The position numbers and the translations under genes were made by a program. A stretch of 55,552 bases of DNA from an uncultured Collinsella sp. (GTDB taxonomy: Bacteria; Actinomycetota; Coriobacteriia; Coriobacteriales; Coriobacteriaceae), in contig CAUFMB010000010.1 of the NCBI GenBank assembly GCA_959026535.1, forward strand, positions 1 to 55,552, in the 5' to 3' direction. Below the pieces are notes generated by a model. It did not search any database, was not told the DNA's origin, and saw nothing but the letters and a program-made list of their open reading frames with translations. Shown in pieces: positions 1 to 7,688 of this stretch (its first letter is position 1; the number at the start of each line of letters is the position of its first letter).

Positions 1-317
1 CCGTACATGTACGGATGAATGTGGGAGGTGTTCGGATGAAGTCGATAATCAAGGGGGCCCACCTCGTCCACCTCGTCATCTGTGGTTTACGTGGGGGCAT
101 GCGAAGCACGGGTATACTAACCGGCGGCGAATCTGCTCCATCGCTTAGAGCTGCTGCGTCTGGACGGCGCGTGATAGAGCTGCCAAAGCGATCGCCAGCG
201 TGCTGAGCAACGTCCTCTCTGTGCGCACCCGTTTTTGTATGTATTAGCGCACTACCAAGCACGCCCGTGCGGCCGCATGCCGTGCCCATAACGCGTGCAG
301 ATAAGGAACAACGACAT
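1..317. other. Left-edge region and leader of the helicase gene; no supported gene
   Basis: The window opens on a perfect 14-bp palindrome (CCGTACATGTACGG, 1-14). A -10-like TATACT lies at 112-117, about 200 bases upstream of the helicase start, so the helicase may have a long leader. An open frame from ATG 36 has a GGGAGG ahead of it, but its product looks like nothing I know, so I do not call it. No terminator or RNA gene is evident. Confidence 0.4.
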
Positions 318-2567
318 ATGCGTAATTCTGTATCCGACGTCACGGACGCCGAGATTCTGGACGAGACCCGCGAGGCCATGACCCAGGCTGCCTTCGATGC
401 CGCCGACGAGGCAAATGCTGCCCAGGCCGTCGAGTCCGCTACCGAGAGCCTGCCCGCCTTTGACGAGCTGGGGCTTTCCGACGAGATGCTTCGTGCTATC
501 GAGAACCTGGGCTACACGGCGCCAACGCCTGTTCAGGCCGGCTCCATCCCTGTGGTGCTCGAGGGCCGTGACCTGCTTGCCGCCGCTCAGACCGGCACCG
601 GCAAGACGGCTGCCTTTTTGCTGCCGACCATGAACAATCTGGAGCACATCGCTCCTCCCAAACCCGTGCGCGAGCGCGGCGGCCGCAACCGCCGTCGCGG
701 TGTTAAAAAGCCCGAGGGCAACGGCCGTGGCCCCGTGATGCTCGTCATCACCCCCACGCGCGAGCTTGCCCAGCAGATCGACGAGGTCGCAAGCAAAATC
801 GCCGACGTCACCGGCCATGTTGCCGTGACCGTCGTGGGCGGCGTGAGCTACAAGCCGCAGACCGCGGCACTTAAGTACGGCTGCGACATCCTGGTCGCAA
901 CGCCGGGCCGTCTGGTCGATCTGATCGAGCAGGGTGCCTGCCACCTGGGCGAGGTCAAAGTGCTGGTACTCGACGAGGCCGACCGCATGCTCGATATGGG
1001 CTTTTTGCCCGCCGTCCGCCGCATTGTGCGCGAGACGCCGGCCGAGCGCCAGACGCTGCTGTTCTCGGCGACCCTCGACGAGGAGGCCGTGGGCGAGATC
1101 ACCGATCTAGTGAGCGACCCGGCCCGCGTGGAGATCGCGCCCGCTACGTCGACCGCCGACACCGTCGACCAGTTTGTATTCCCGGTGTCCATCGAGGCCA
1201 AGAACAACCTGCTGCCCGAGTTCCTCAAGAAGGAGGGCCCGGAGCGCACTATCGTCTTCATGCGCACCAAGCACCGCGCCGACAGCTGCTGCCGTCGTCT
1301 GGAGCGTAAGGGCATCAAGGCCGCCGCGATTCACGGCAACCGCAGCCAGGCCCAGCGCGAGCGTGCCCTTTCGGCCTTCCGCGACGGCACCGTCGACGTG
1401 CTGGTGGCAACCGATGTTCTCGCCCGCGGCATCGACATTAGCGACGTGCGCTACGTCGTGAACTTTGACGTGCCGGCCGAGCCGACCGACTATATCCACC
1501 GCATTGGCCGTACGGGCCGCGCCGGCGAGCTGGGCTGGGCCATTACGTTTGTGACCGAGCAGGACGTCGATGAGTTCTACGAGATCGAGAAGCTCATGGA
1601 CAAGACGGCCGATATTTACGAAGCCGGCGACCTGCATGTGGGTCCCAACCCGCCTGCGGTTGATCCCGAGCGCGACCCTGCGGCCTTTAAGGTGAAGAAG
1701 AAGACTAAGCGCGGCAAGTCCAAGAGCAAGAAGAAGCTTGAGCAGGCGCGTCGCGACGGCAAGCGCAACGGCGACGATTACGGCGATGTTGCCGGTCGTT
1801 CCAACCGCGGTCGCGACGAGCGCCGCGGCGACGGCGAGCGTCCGAGCCGTCCCAAGCGCGGCGGCAAGACCCGCGTGCGCGAGGGCGTTCAGGCTCGCGT
1901 GGACGAGGCTGTTGAGAGCGTGGCTCGCGAGGTAGCTGCCGAGGAGCGCGGCGGTGCTGGTGCCGCTGAGCAGCCTGCGCGCGGCAACCGTGCCGAGCGT
2001 CGTGCCAAGCAGTTCCAGGGCGAGGCACACCGCCGTCGTCGTGAGGACGAGGACCGCGGCGGTCGTCGTCGTGTCGAGCGCGAGGACGAGGGCCGCGGTT
2101 CGCGCGGTGGCAAGCGCGGTGCGGGCGACCGCCGGCGTTCCGGTCGTGATGACGAGCGCGGCGGCCGTGATGAGCGTCGCGGCGGCGAGGGTCGCGGTGA
2201 GCGTACTGCCCGTGGCGGTGAGTCCCGTGGCGGCAAGCGCTTTGAAGAGCGCGGTAGCCGCGGCGGCGAGCGTCGCGAGGGTGCTCGCGGCAATGGCGGC
2301 CGCGGCGGCGCTGGTCGTTCTAACGAGTCGCGTGATCGTCGTGACCCGCGTGCCAGCCGCGATCGTCGCGATGACTGGCGCAACTACGACGATACCCGCG
2401 AAGAGCGTCGCGGCGGCTATCGTGGTGGTCGTGGCGGCAACCAGGCCGGCTCCCGTGGCGGCCGTGCCGGCGGTCGCGATAACCGTGGCAGCTACGGCAA
2501 CAGCCGTGGCGGCAAGCGCGGTGGCAGCTCCCGTCGCCCCGGCGACGGCGGCGGCAAGCGCAAGTAA
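318..2567 (+). CDS. DEAD-box ATP-dependent RNA helicase with long Arg/Gly-rich tail
   Basis: This is an RNA helicase of the DEAD-box family, expected to unwind structured RNA in ribosome assembly, RNA decay or cold adaptation. ATG 318 is chosen because AAGGA lies about 10 bases upstream; the frame also opens at 267 without a good ribosome site. A Q motif (TAPTPVQ) is followed by the Walker A AQTGTGKT near residue 90, LDEADR near 218, SAT near 249 and HRIGRTGR near 395. The core ends near residue 450. The last 270 or so residues are low complexity: first a Lys-rich stretch (KVKKKTKRGK), then many RGG, RGER and DRR repeats. The product is 749 residues, well above the roughly 400-residue core, and resembles the DeaD/CsdA class in layout. 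The gene is monocistronic and has its own terminator. The family call is certain; the subfamily is not. Confidence 0.95.
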   Translation: MRNSVSDVTDAEILDETREAMTQAAFDAADEANAAQAVESATESLPAFDELGLSDEMLRAIENLGYTAPTPVQAGSIPVVLEGRDLLAAAQTGTGKTAAFLLPTMNNLEHIAPPKPVRERGGRNRRRGVKKPEGNGRGPVMLVITPTRELAQQIDEVASKIADVTGHVAVTVVGGVSYKPQTAALKYGCDILVATPGRLVDLIEQGACHLGEVKVLVLDEADRMLDMGFLPAVRRIVRETPAERQTLLFSATLDEEAVGEITDLVSDPARVEIAPATSTADTVDQFVFPVSIEAKNNLLPEFLKKEGPERTIVFMRTKHRADSCCRRLERKGIKAAAIHGNRSQAQRERALSAFRDGTVDVLVATDVLARGIDISDVRYVVNFDVPAEPTDYIHRIGRTGRAGELGWAITFVTEQDVDEFYEIEKLMDKTADIYEAGDLHVGPNPPAVDPERDPAAFKVKKKTKRGKSKSKKKLEQARRDGKRNGDDYGDVAGRSNRGRDERRGDGERPSRPKRGGKTRVREGVQARVDEAVESVAREVAAEERGGAGAAEQPARGNRAERRAKQFQGEAHRRRREDEDRGGRRRVEREDEGRGSRGGKRGAGDRRRSGRDDERGGRDERRGGEGRGERTARGGESRGGKRFEERGSRGGERREGARGNGGRGGAGRSNESRDRRDPRASRDRRDDWRNYDDTREERRGGYRGGRGGNQAGSRGGRAGGRDNRGSYGNSRGGKRGGSSRRPGDGGGKRK

Positions 2568-2600
2568 CATACGCGTCGCGCGGTAAGGCGAGATGAGTTT

Positions 2601-2634
2601 GGGTCCCGAGCAGACGATGCTCGGGGCCCTTTTT
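2601..2634 (+). terminator. Rho-independent terminator of the helicase gene
   Basis: A 12-bp stem (2601-2612 with 2618-2629, one G:T pair) with a five-base loop is followed by TTTTT at 2630-2634. It lies 33 bases after the helicase stop. Confidence 0.9.
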
Positions 2635-2665
2635 GGTGCAAAGAGGTCAGGTTAATCTGCACCAA
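2633..2665. repeat. Short palindromic element with TTGGTGCA arms
   Basis: TTGGTGCA at 2633-2640 pairs with TGCACCAA at 2658-2665. The inner part contains AGGTCAGGTT, which resembles the AACCTGTCC (reverse strand GGACAGGTT) inside the sister element at 2746-2777. It starts within the T-run of the helicase terminator. Confidence 0.6.
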
Positions 2666-2674
2666 CGTCTTGAA

Positions 2675-2740
2675 GTTGCGGTGGAATACGGACTGTTTTG
2701 GCCTTTTGAGCGGCTTTTCAGTCCCTATTTCACCGCAACT
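2675..2740. repeat. REP-like palindromic repeat, copy A
   Basis: Arms at 2675-2688 and 2727-2740 are complementary over 14 bases with one mismatch, and an inner ACGGACTG faces CAGTCCC. The outer arms and inner GGACTG recur almost identically at 29544-29606, so this is a dispersed element and not a one-off hairpin. It is flanked on both sides by TGGTGCA palindromes. Confidence 0.75.
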
Positions 2741-2745
2741 CACGA

Positions 2746-2777
2746 TTGGTGCAAACAAACCTGTCCACGATGCACCA
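2746..2777. repeat. Short palindromic element with TTGGTGCA arms, second copy
   Basis: TTGGTGCA at 2746-2753 pairs with TGCACCA at 2771-2777. The loop contains AACCTGTCC. Together with 2633-2665 it brackets the repeat at 2675-2740. Confidence 0.6.
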
Positions 2778-2989
2778 GAGTGAGGAGTGTCCCCAAGTGC
2801 CGCATTGTGGGTAACGCGTTTTATCAAATATGGCATTTATCTGCGAAAATGTTCATTTTCACCGCTGATGGTGACATTTCATACCGCCTGCCGAACTGCG
2901 TGGAGACCTAACAACTTTTTAGGTCAGTGTTGTGCGTGTAGCAATTTCGCCCGGCCTCGCCTCCGGGCTGCCATGTGAGAGGGGATCTT
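2778..2989. other. Intergenic region upstream of the hydrogenase operon
   Basis: No gene is supported here. Several short inverted repeats lie in it: GAAAAT/ATTTTC and TCACC/GGTGA between about 2847 and 2875, and GACCTAA (2905-2911) with TTAGGTC (2919-2925), the last about 65 bases before the first operon start. The GACCTAA pair is a plausible regulator site. I could not assign a clear promoter. Confidence 0.4.
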
Positions 2990-4822
2990 ATGGCTCGACT
3001 GCATGTAATGGAACGCAGCCACGCTCAGGCCGTCATGGACGACCTGCACGATGCGCTCGGACGTCGTCTGGCGGTGAGTTCGCTCGCTCCGTGTCCCGTT
3101 GAGTTTACGGCAGCGCTCGTCAACCTGTGCTCCACCCAGAGCTGCGGCAAGTGCACGCCCTGCCGCGTGGGCCTGAGCGCGCTGAGCGACCTGCTCGCCG
3201 ATGTGCTCGAAGGGCGCGCCGATGAGTCCACGCTCAACCTTATTGAGCGCACGGCCCGCACCATCTACCTTTCGAGCGACTGCGCCATCGGCTACGAGGC
3301 CGGCGCCATGGCGCTCACGGCCATTCGCGGCTTCCGCGACGACTTTGAGCACCACATTCGTGAGCACTCCTGCGGCTTTGACCGCGAGGCCCGTGTCCCG
3401 TGCGTCTCAGGCTGCCCGGCGCACGTCGACATTCCCGGGTACATTTCGCTCGTTGAGGCCGGCCGCTATGCCGATGCCGTCAAGGTCATCCGCAAGAATA
3501 ACCCGCTGCCGCTCGTTTGCGGCCTGGTGTGCGAGCATCCCTGCGAGATGCATTGCCGCCGTGGCATGGTCGACGACCCCATGAACATCCTCGCCCTCAA
3601 GCGTTTTGCCGTTGAGCACAGTGACCTCAACGACCACAAGCCGCATGTAGTGGACAACACCGGTAAGCGCGTCTCCGTGATCGGCGGCGGCCCGGCTGGC
3701 CTTTCCTGTGCCTACTACCTGGCCGTGATGGGCCACAAGGTGACCATTTTTGAGCAGCGCCACCACTTGGGCGGCATGCTGCGCTACGGCATCCCCAGCT
3801 ATCGTCTGCCGCGCGAGCGCCTGCAGGCCGAGATCGACTGGATCTTGAGCGCCGGCATCGACGTTGAGCTCGATCACTCCGTGAACGGCGAGGAGCTCGC
3901 TCGCCTGCGCGACGAGTTCGATGCCGTCTACCTGGCCATCGGTGCCCATAGCGACAAGAAGCTCGGCCTTCCGGGTGAAGAGGCGCCCGGCGTGGAGTCG
4001 GCCGTCAAGATGCTGCGCGCCATCGGAGACGACGAGCTGCCCGACCTGAGCGGCCAGCGCGTGTGCGTCATCGGCGGCGGCAACGTGGCCATGGACGTGG
4101 CGCGCTCTGCCGTGCGCTGCGGTGCCGAAAAGGTGAGCATCGTCTACCGCCGTCGCATCTGCGATATGACGGCCCAGGACGCCGAGATTGCCGGCGCCCA
4201 GGCCGAGGGTTGCGAGGTTCTGGAGCTCACGGCGCCGCTCGCCATCGAGACGGGCGAAGATGGTCGCGTGAGCGGCCTGCGCGTGCAACCGCAGATTATC
4301 GGCGAGCCCCGCCGCGGTCGTCCGGCTCCGCGTGCCGCCGCTACGCCCGAGCGCGTCATCCCCTGCGAGCGCGTGTTTGTCGCCATTGGCCAGGACATCG
4401 ATTCCAAGCCGTTTGAGGACATGGGCATCGCCTGCAAGTGGGGTTGCGTGGTCACCGACTCGGACGGTGCCGTGCCCAACTTCGATGGCCTCTTTAGCGG
4501 CGGCGACTGCCAGACCGGCCCCGCCACCGTCATCCGTGCCATCAACGCCGGCCGCGTGGCTTCGGCAAACATCGACCGCTATCTGGGCTTCGACCACAAG
4601 ATCAAGCTCGACGTGGAGCTGCCGACCGTTCAGTTTAAGGGCAAGCACGAGTGCGGCCGCTGCGAGCTGGGTGAGCGCGAGGCCGGCGAGCGTATTCACG
4701 ATTGGAATCTGGTCGAGCAGGGCCTTACCGAGGAGGAGGCGCGCCAGGAGGCAAGCCGCTGCCTGCGTTGCGACCACTTTGGTTTTGGCGCGTTCCGCGG
4801 AGGGAGGAACCTGGAATGGTAG
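2990..4822 (+). CDS. NuoF-like/GltD-like FAD- and Fe-S-containing NAD(P)H oxidoreductase
   Basis: This cytoplasmic flavoprotein probably moves electrons between NAD(P)H and Fe-S carriers for the hydrogenase encoded next. ATG 2990 follows GAGAGGGG at good spacing. Residues 1-130 match the C-terminal Fe-S part of NuoF/HydB (SCGKCTPCR near residue 53) without the FMN part. Residues 135-225 are the Cys-rich domain found in GltD-type proteins (VSGCPAHVDIPGY, then C-x3-C-x3-C-like spacing). A first nucleotide site VIGGGPAGLS is near residue 230 and a second, CVIGGGNVAMD, near 358. More Cys pairs (CGRCELG, CLRCDH) lie at the C-terminus. The product is 610 residues. Its last bases overlap the hydrogenase gene by 7, implying coupled translation. 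It could be called glutamate synthase small subunit by similarity, but no large subunit is nearby and the NuoF piece argues for hydrogen metabolism. Confidence 0.85.
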   Translation: MARLHVMERSHAQAVMDDLHDALGRRLAVSSLAPCPVEFTAALVNLCSTQSCGKCTPCRVGLSALSDLLADVLEGRADESTLNLIERTARTIYLSSDCAIGYEAGAMALTAIRGFRDDFEHHIREHSCGFDREARVPCVSGCPAHVDIPGYISLVEAGRYADAVKVIRKNNPLPLVCGLVCEHPCEMHCRRGMVDDPMNILALKRFAVEHSDLNDHKPHVVDNTGKRVSVIGGGPAGLSCAYYLAVMGHKVTIFEQRHHLGGMLRYGIPSYRLPRERLQAEIDWILSAGIDVELDHSVNGEELARLRDEFDAVYLAIGAHSDKKLGLPGEEAPGVESAVKMLRAIGDDELPDLSGQRVCVIGGGNVAMDVARSAVRCGAEKVSIVYRRRICDMTAQDAEIAGAQAEGCEVLELTAPLAIETGEDGRVSGLRVQPQIIGEPRRGRPAPRAAATPERVIPCERVFVAIGQDIDSKPFEDMGIACKWGCVVTDSDGAVPNFDGLFSGGDCQTGPATVIRAINAGRVASANIDRYLGFDHKIKLDVELPTVQFKGKHECGRCELGEREAGERIHDWNLVEQGLTEEEARQEASRCLRCDHFGFGAFRGGRNLEW

Positions 4823-6627
4823 AGCTCAACAACCCCACTGTCAGCGATAACACCGAAAGCGGAGCACTCAATATGGTCAAGCTCACTATCGATAATTGCG
4901 AGGTCGTGGCGCCCGAGCACACCACGATCCTGGACGCGGCCAAGTCCGTCGGCATCCAGATTCCCACCCTGTGCTACCTGCGCGATCTGAACGAGATCGG
5001 CGGCTGCCGCGTGTGCGTGGTCGAGGTTGAGGGCTGCGACCAGCTGGTTGCCGCCTGCAACAACTACGTGCTCGATGGCATGGTGGTCCACACCAACAGC
5101 CCCAAGGCCCGCGAGGCGCGCCGCACCAACGTGCAGCTGCTGCTTTCGCAGCACGATTCACGCTGCACGAGCTGTGTGCGCAGCGGTAACTGCAACCTGC
5201 AGACCATTGCCAACGACCTGGGCATTTTCTATCTGCCGTATCAAAGGCATTTGGCGGGCGAGGGCTGGGATTTCGATTTCCCCATCATCCGCGAAAACGA
5301 CAAGTGCATTAAATGCATGCGCTGCATCAAGGTGTGCGAGAGCGTACGGGGCCTAGGGATTTGGGACCTGACCAACCGCGCCACGCATACCGCCGTGGGC
5401 ACCCGCGGGCGCGTGCCGATCGGCAAGACCGATTGCGTCGCGTGCGGCCAGTGCATCACGCATTGCCCGACGGGCGCGCTGCGCGAGCGCGACGACACCG
5501 AGACCGTGTTTGACGCGCTCGCTAATCCCGACAAGATCGTGCTGGTGCAGATCGCGCCGGCCGTGCGTAGTGCTTGGGGCGAGGAGCTCGGCATTCCGCG
5601 CGAGGAGGCAACCGTCGAGCGTCTGGCTTGCGCGCTGCGCCGCGTAGGCTTTGAGTATGTGTTCGATACCGATTTCTCGGCCGACCTCACCATTATGGAG
5701 GAGGGCTCCGAGCTGCTCGAGCGCCTGGGCGCCGCCGCTAAGGGTGAGGGCGACAGCCGCGGCTGGCCCATGTTTACGAGCTGCTGCCCGGGCTGGGTGC
5801 GCTTTGTGAAGGCACGTTACCCCGAGTTTGTCGACAGCCTGTCCACGTCAAAGTCGCCGCAGCAGATGTTCGGCGCTATCGCCAAGACCTACTACGCCAA
5901 GGTGCTGGGCGTGGAGCCCGAGCGTCTGTTCGTGGTGTCCGTTATGCCATGCACGGCCAAGAAGGCCGAGTGTGCGCTGCCGAGCATGATGGGCGAGGGC
6001 GGCGCGCCCGACGTGGACGTTGCGCTGACGGTGCGCGAGATGGTGCGCATGATCCGCGCGAGCCACGTGAGCGTTGACACGCTGGTCGAGGAGCCGCTCG
6101 ATACGCCGTTGGGCTTTGGCACGGGCGCGGGTGTGATCTTTGGCGCCACGGGCGGCGTGATGGAGGCCGCCGTGCGCTCGGCATATTACCTGGTGACGGG
6201 CAAGAACCCGGATGCCGACTTCTTCACTGACGTGCGCGGACTCGAGGGCCGGAAGGAGGCCGTGGCCGATATCGACGGTACCAAGGTGCGCGTCGCCGTG
6301 GCGCACGGGCTGGGCAACGCCGCCCGTCTGCTCGACGCGATTCGCGACGGCCGTGTGAGATATGACTTTGTTGAGGTCATGGCGTGCCCGGGCGGCTGCG
6401 TCGGTGGCGGCGGTCAGCCCATCCACGACGGCTGCGAGCTGGCGGCTGAGCGTGGCCAGGTGCTGTGGAGCCTGGATGCGAAGGCGGACATTCGTTTCTC
6501 GCACGAGAATCCCGATGTCCAGGCGTGCTACCGCGAGTTTTTGGGCGCGCCGCTCTCGCCGCTGGCCGAGGAGTTGCTGCATACCGACCATCATGCCTGG
6601 TCGATGCCTAACGAGGGGACATGCTAG
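4816..6627 (+). CDS. [FeFe]-hydrogenase, large multi-cluster monomeric type
   Basis: The enzyme interconverts protons and hydrogen. All three H-cluster signatures are present: TSCCPGW near residue 320, MPCTAKKAE near 377 and ACPGGCVGGGGQP near 522. The N-terminal part carries a plant-type 2Fe-2S domain (CYLRDLNEIGGCRVC), a His-ligated cluster motif (HDSRCTSC-x4-C) and two 4Fe-4S motifs (CIKCMRCIKVC and CVACGQCITHCP). That is the layout of clostridial CpI-like hydrogenases, at a similar length (603 residues). ATG 4816 sits after AGGGAGG and overlaps the upstream gene by 7 bases; ATG 4873 (MVKLTIDN) is a possible alternative nearer the usual family start. No maturation genes (hydE, hydF, hydG) are in the window. 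The function is secure; the electron partner is inferred to be the upstream flavoprotein. Confidence 0.95.
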   Translation: MVELNNPTVSDNTESGALNMVKLTIDNCEVVAPEHTTILDAAKSVGIQIPTLCYLRDLNEIGGCRVCVVEVEGCDQLVAACNNYVLDGMVVHTNSPKAREARRTNVQLLLSQHDSRCTSCVRSGNCNLQTIANDLGIFYLPYQRHLAGEGWDFDFPIIRENDKCIKCMRCIKVCESVRGLGIWDLTNRATHTAVGTRGRVPIGKTDCVACGQCITHCPTGALRERDDTETVFDALANPDKIVLVQIAPAVRSAWGEELGIPREEATVERLACALRRVGFEYVFDTDFSADLTIMEEGSELLERLGAAAKGEGDSRGWPMFTSCCPGWVRFVKARYPEFVDSLSTSKSPQQMFGAIAKTYYAKVLGVEPERLFVVSVMPCTAKKAECALPSMMGEGGAPDVDVALTVREMVRMIRASHVSVDTLVEEPLDTPLGFGTGAGVIFGATGGVMEAAVRSAYYLVTGKNPDADFFTDVRGLEGRKEAVADIDGTKVRVAVAHGLGNAARLLDAIRDGRVRYDFVEVMACPGGCVGGGGQPIHDGCELAAERGQVLWSLDAKADIRFSHENPDVQACYREFLGAPLSPLAEELLHTDHHAWSMPNEGTC

Positions 6628-7685
6628 CGATGCGCGCGTTTGATGTTGAGATGTCGCGCCGGGGGTTTGCCTCGGCGCTCGCCGCGGGCGCCCTGTCACT
6701 TGCGCTCGCGGGCTGTGGCGGCGGGGCTGCCGGTGCCGGGTCCGCCGCGGGCTCGGTTGCCACGGACGGCGCCGGTGCTGCCGCAGAGCCGGTCGAGGTG
6801 CACGTCGCCTCGCTCAAGGGTCCGACGTCGATCGGTCTGGTGCAGTTTATGGACCAGGCAGCCGATGGCGAGACAGACAATGAGTTCGACTTTGCGATCA
6901 ACACTGCCGCCGACGAGATCGTGCCCAAGGTGATTCAGGGCGATGTCGACATTGCCTTGGTACCCGCCAACGTGGCGAGCGTTCTCTACAACAAGACCGA
7001 GGGTGCGGTACAGGTCATTGATATCAATACGCTTGGCGTGCTGAGCGTGGTGACGGGCGACGCGGACGTGACTTCGTTTGGTGACCTGGCGGGTCGTACC
7101 GTCTACATGACGGGCAAGGGCACCACACCGGAGTACGTCATGAACTATCTGCTGGAGCGCGCGGGCCTGACCGGTCAGGTGGCGCTTGAGTTTAAGAGCG
7201 AGCCCACCGAGGTGCTCTCGGCGCTGCTTGCCGATCCGTCTGCTGTGGGCGTGCTGCCCGAGCCCTTCAAGACCGCTGCCATTGCAAAGAGCGGAGGCAA
7301 GCTGTCGGCGCCGGTAAGCCTGACCGATGTGTGGGATGAGCTGGCGGGCGACACGGGCTCCCGTTTGCTGACGGGCGTAACCGTGGTGCGCCGTGCCTTT
7401 GCCGAGGAGCATCCCGAGGCCGTGGCGGAATTCTTGCGCTGCCATGCGGCGAGCGTTAAGGCCGTCAATGCGGCGCCGGCAGACTGGGCGCAGGCCGTGG
7501 TCGATGCTGGCATCGTGGACAACGCCAAGATTGCCGAGAGGGCGATTCCCGGGTGCATGCTTGTGTGCCAGACGGGCAAGGATATGAAGGCGGCACTTAG
7601 TGGGTATCTGCAGGTGCTGGCCGACGCGGACGCGAGCGCCGTGGGTGGTAAACTTCCGGCTGACGATTTCTACTACATGGAGTAG
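6621..7685 (+). CDS. ABC transporter substrate-binding lipoprotein (SsuA/THI5-like)
   Basis: This is a solute-binding lipoprotein for the permease-ATPase that follows. The N-terminus has SRRGF and a hydrophobic run ending in the lipobox LALAGC, after which comes a Gly/Ala/Ser-rich linker. The mature part resembles the NMT1/THI5/SsuA group (for example the GDVDIALVPANVASVLY and AVGVLPEPF segments), which binds small molecules such as nitrate, sulfonates or thiamine precursors. The substrate cannot be told from sequence. ATG 6621 overlaps the hydrogenase stop by 7 bases and has GAGGGG just upstream; ATG 6630 and 6651 are other options. Placement in the hydrogenase operon suggests a cofactor- or redox-linked substrate, but this is only an inference. 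Confidence 0.85.
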   Translation: MLAMRAFDVEMSRRGFASALAAGALSLALAGCGGGAAGAGSAAGSVATDGAGAAAEPVEVHVASLKGPTSIGLVQFMDQAADGETDNEFDFAINTAADEIVPKVIQGDVDIALVPANVASVLYNKTEGAVQVIDINTLGVLSVVTGDADVTSFGDLAGRTVYMTGKGTTPEYVMNYLLERAGLTGQVALEFKSEPTEVLSALLADPSAVGVLPEPFKTAAIAKSGGKLSAPVSLTDVWDELAGDTGSRLLTGVTVVRRAFAEEHPEAVAEFLRCHAASVKAVNAAPADWAQAVVDAGIVDNAKIAERAIPGCMLVCQTGKDMKAALSGYLQVLADADASAVGGKLPADDFYYME

Positions 7686-7688
7686 CCC

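Noticed and set aside
15..206. Small open frame at the left edge (ATG 36 has a GGGAGG upstream)
   Set aside because: No recognisable features and poor codon pattern; a leader region of the helicase gene is more likely.
1107..2570. A 487-codon minus-strand frame opposite the helicase tail
   Set aside because: It is a run of Ala/Thr produced by reading the Arg/Gly repeats backwards.
2633..2911. 92-codon frame in the gap before the hydrogenase operon
   Set aside because: It runs straight through three palindromic repeats and has no ribosome site.
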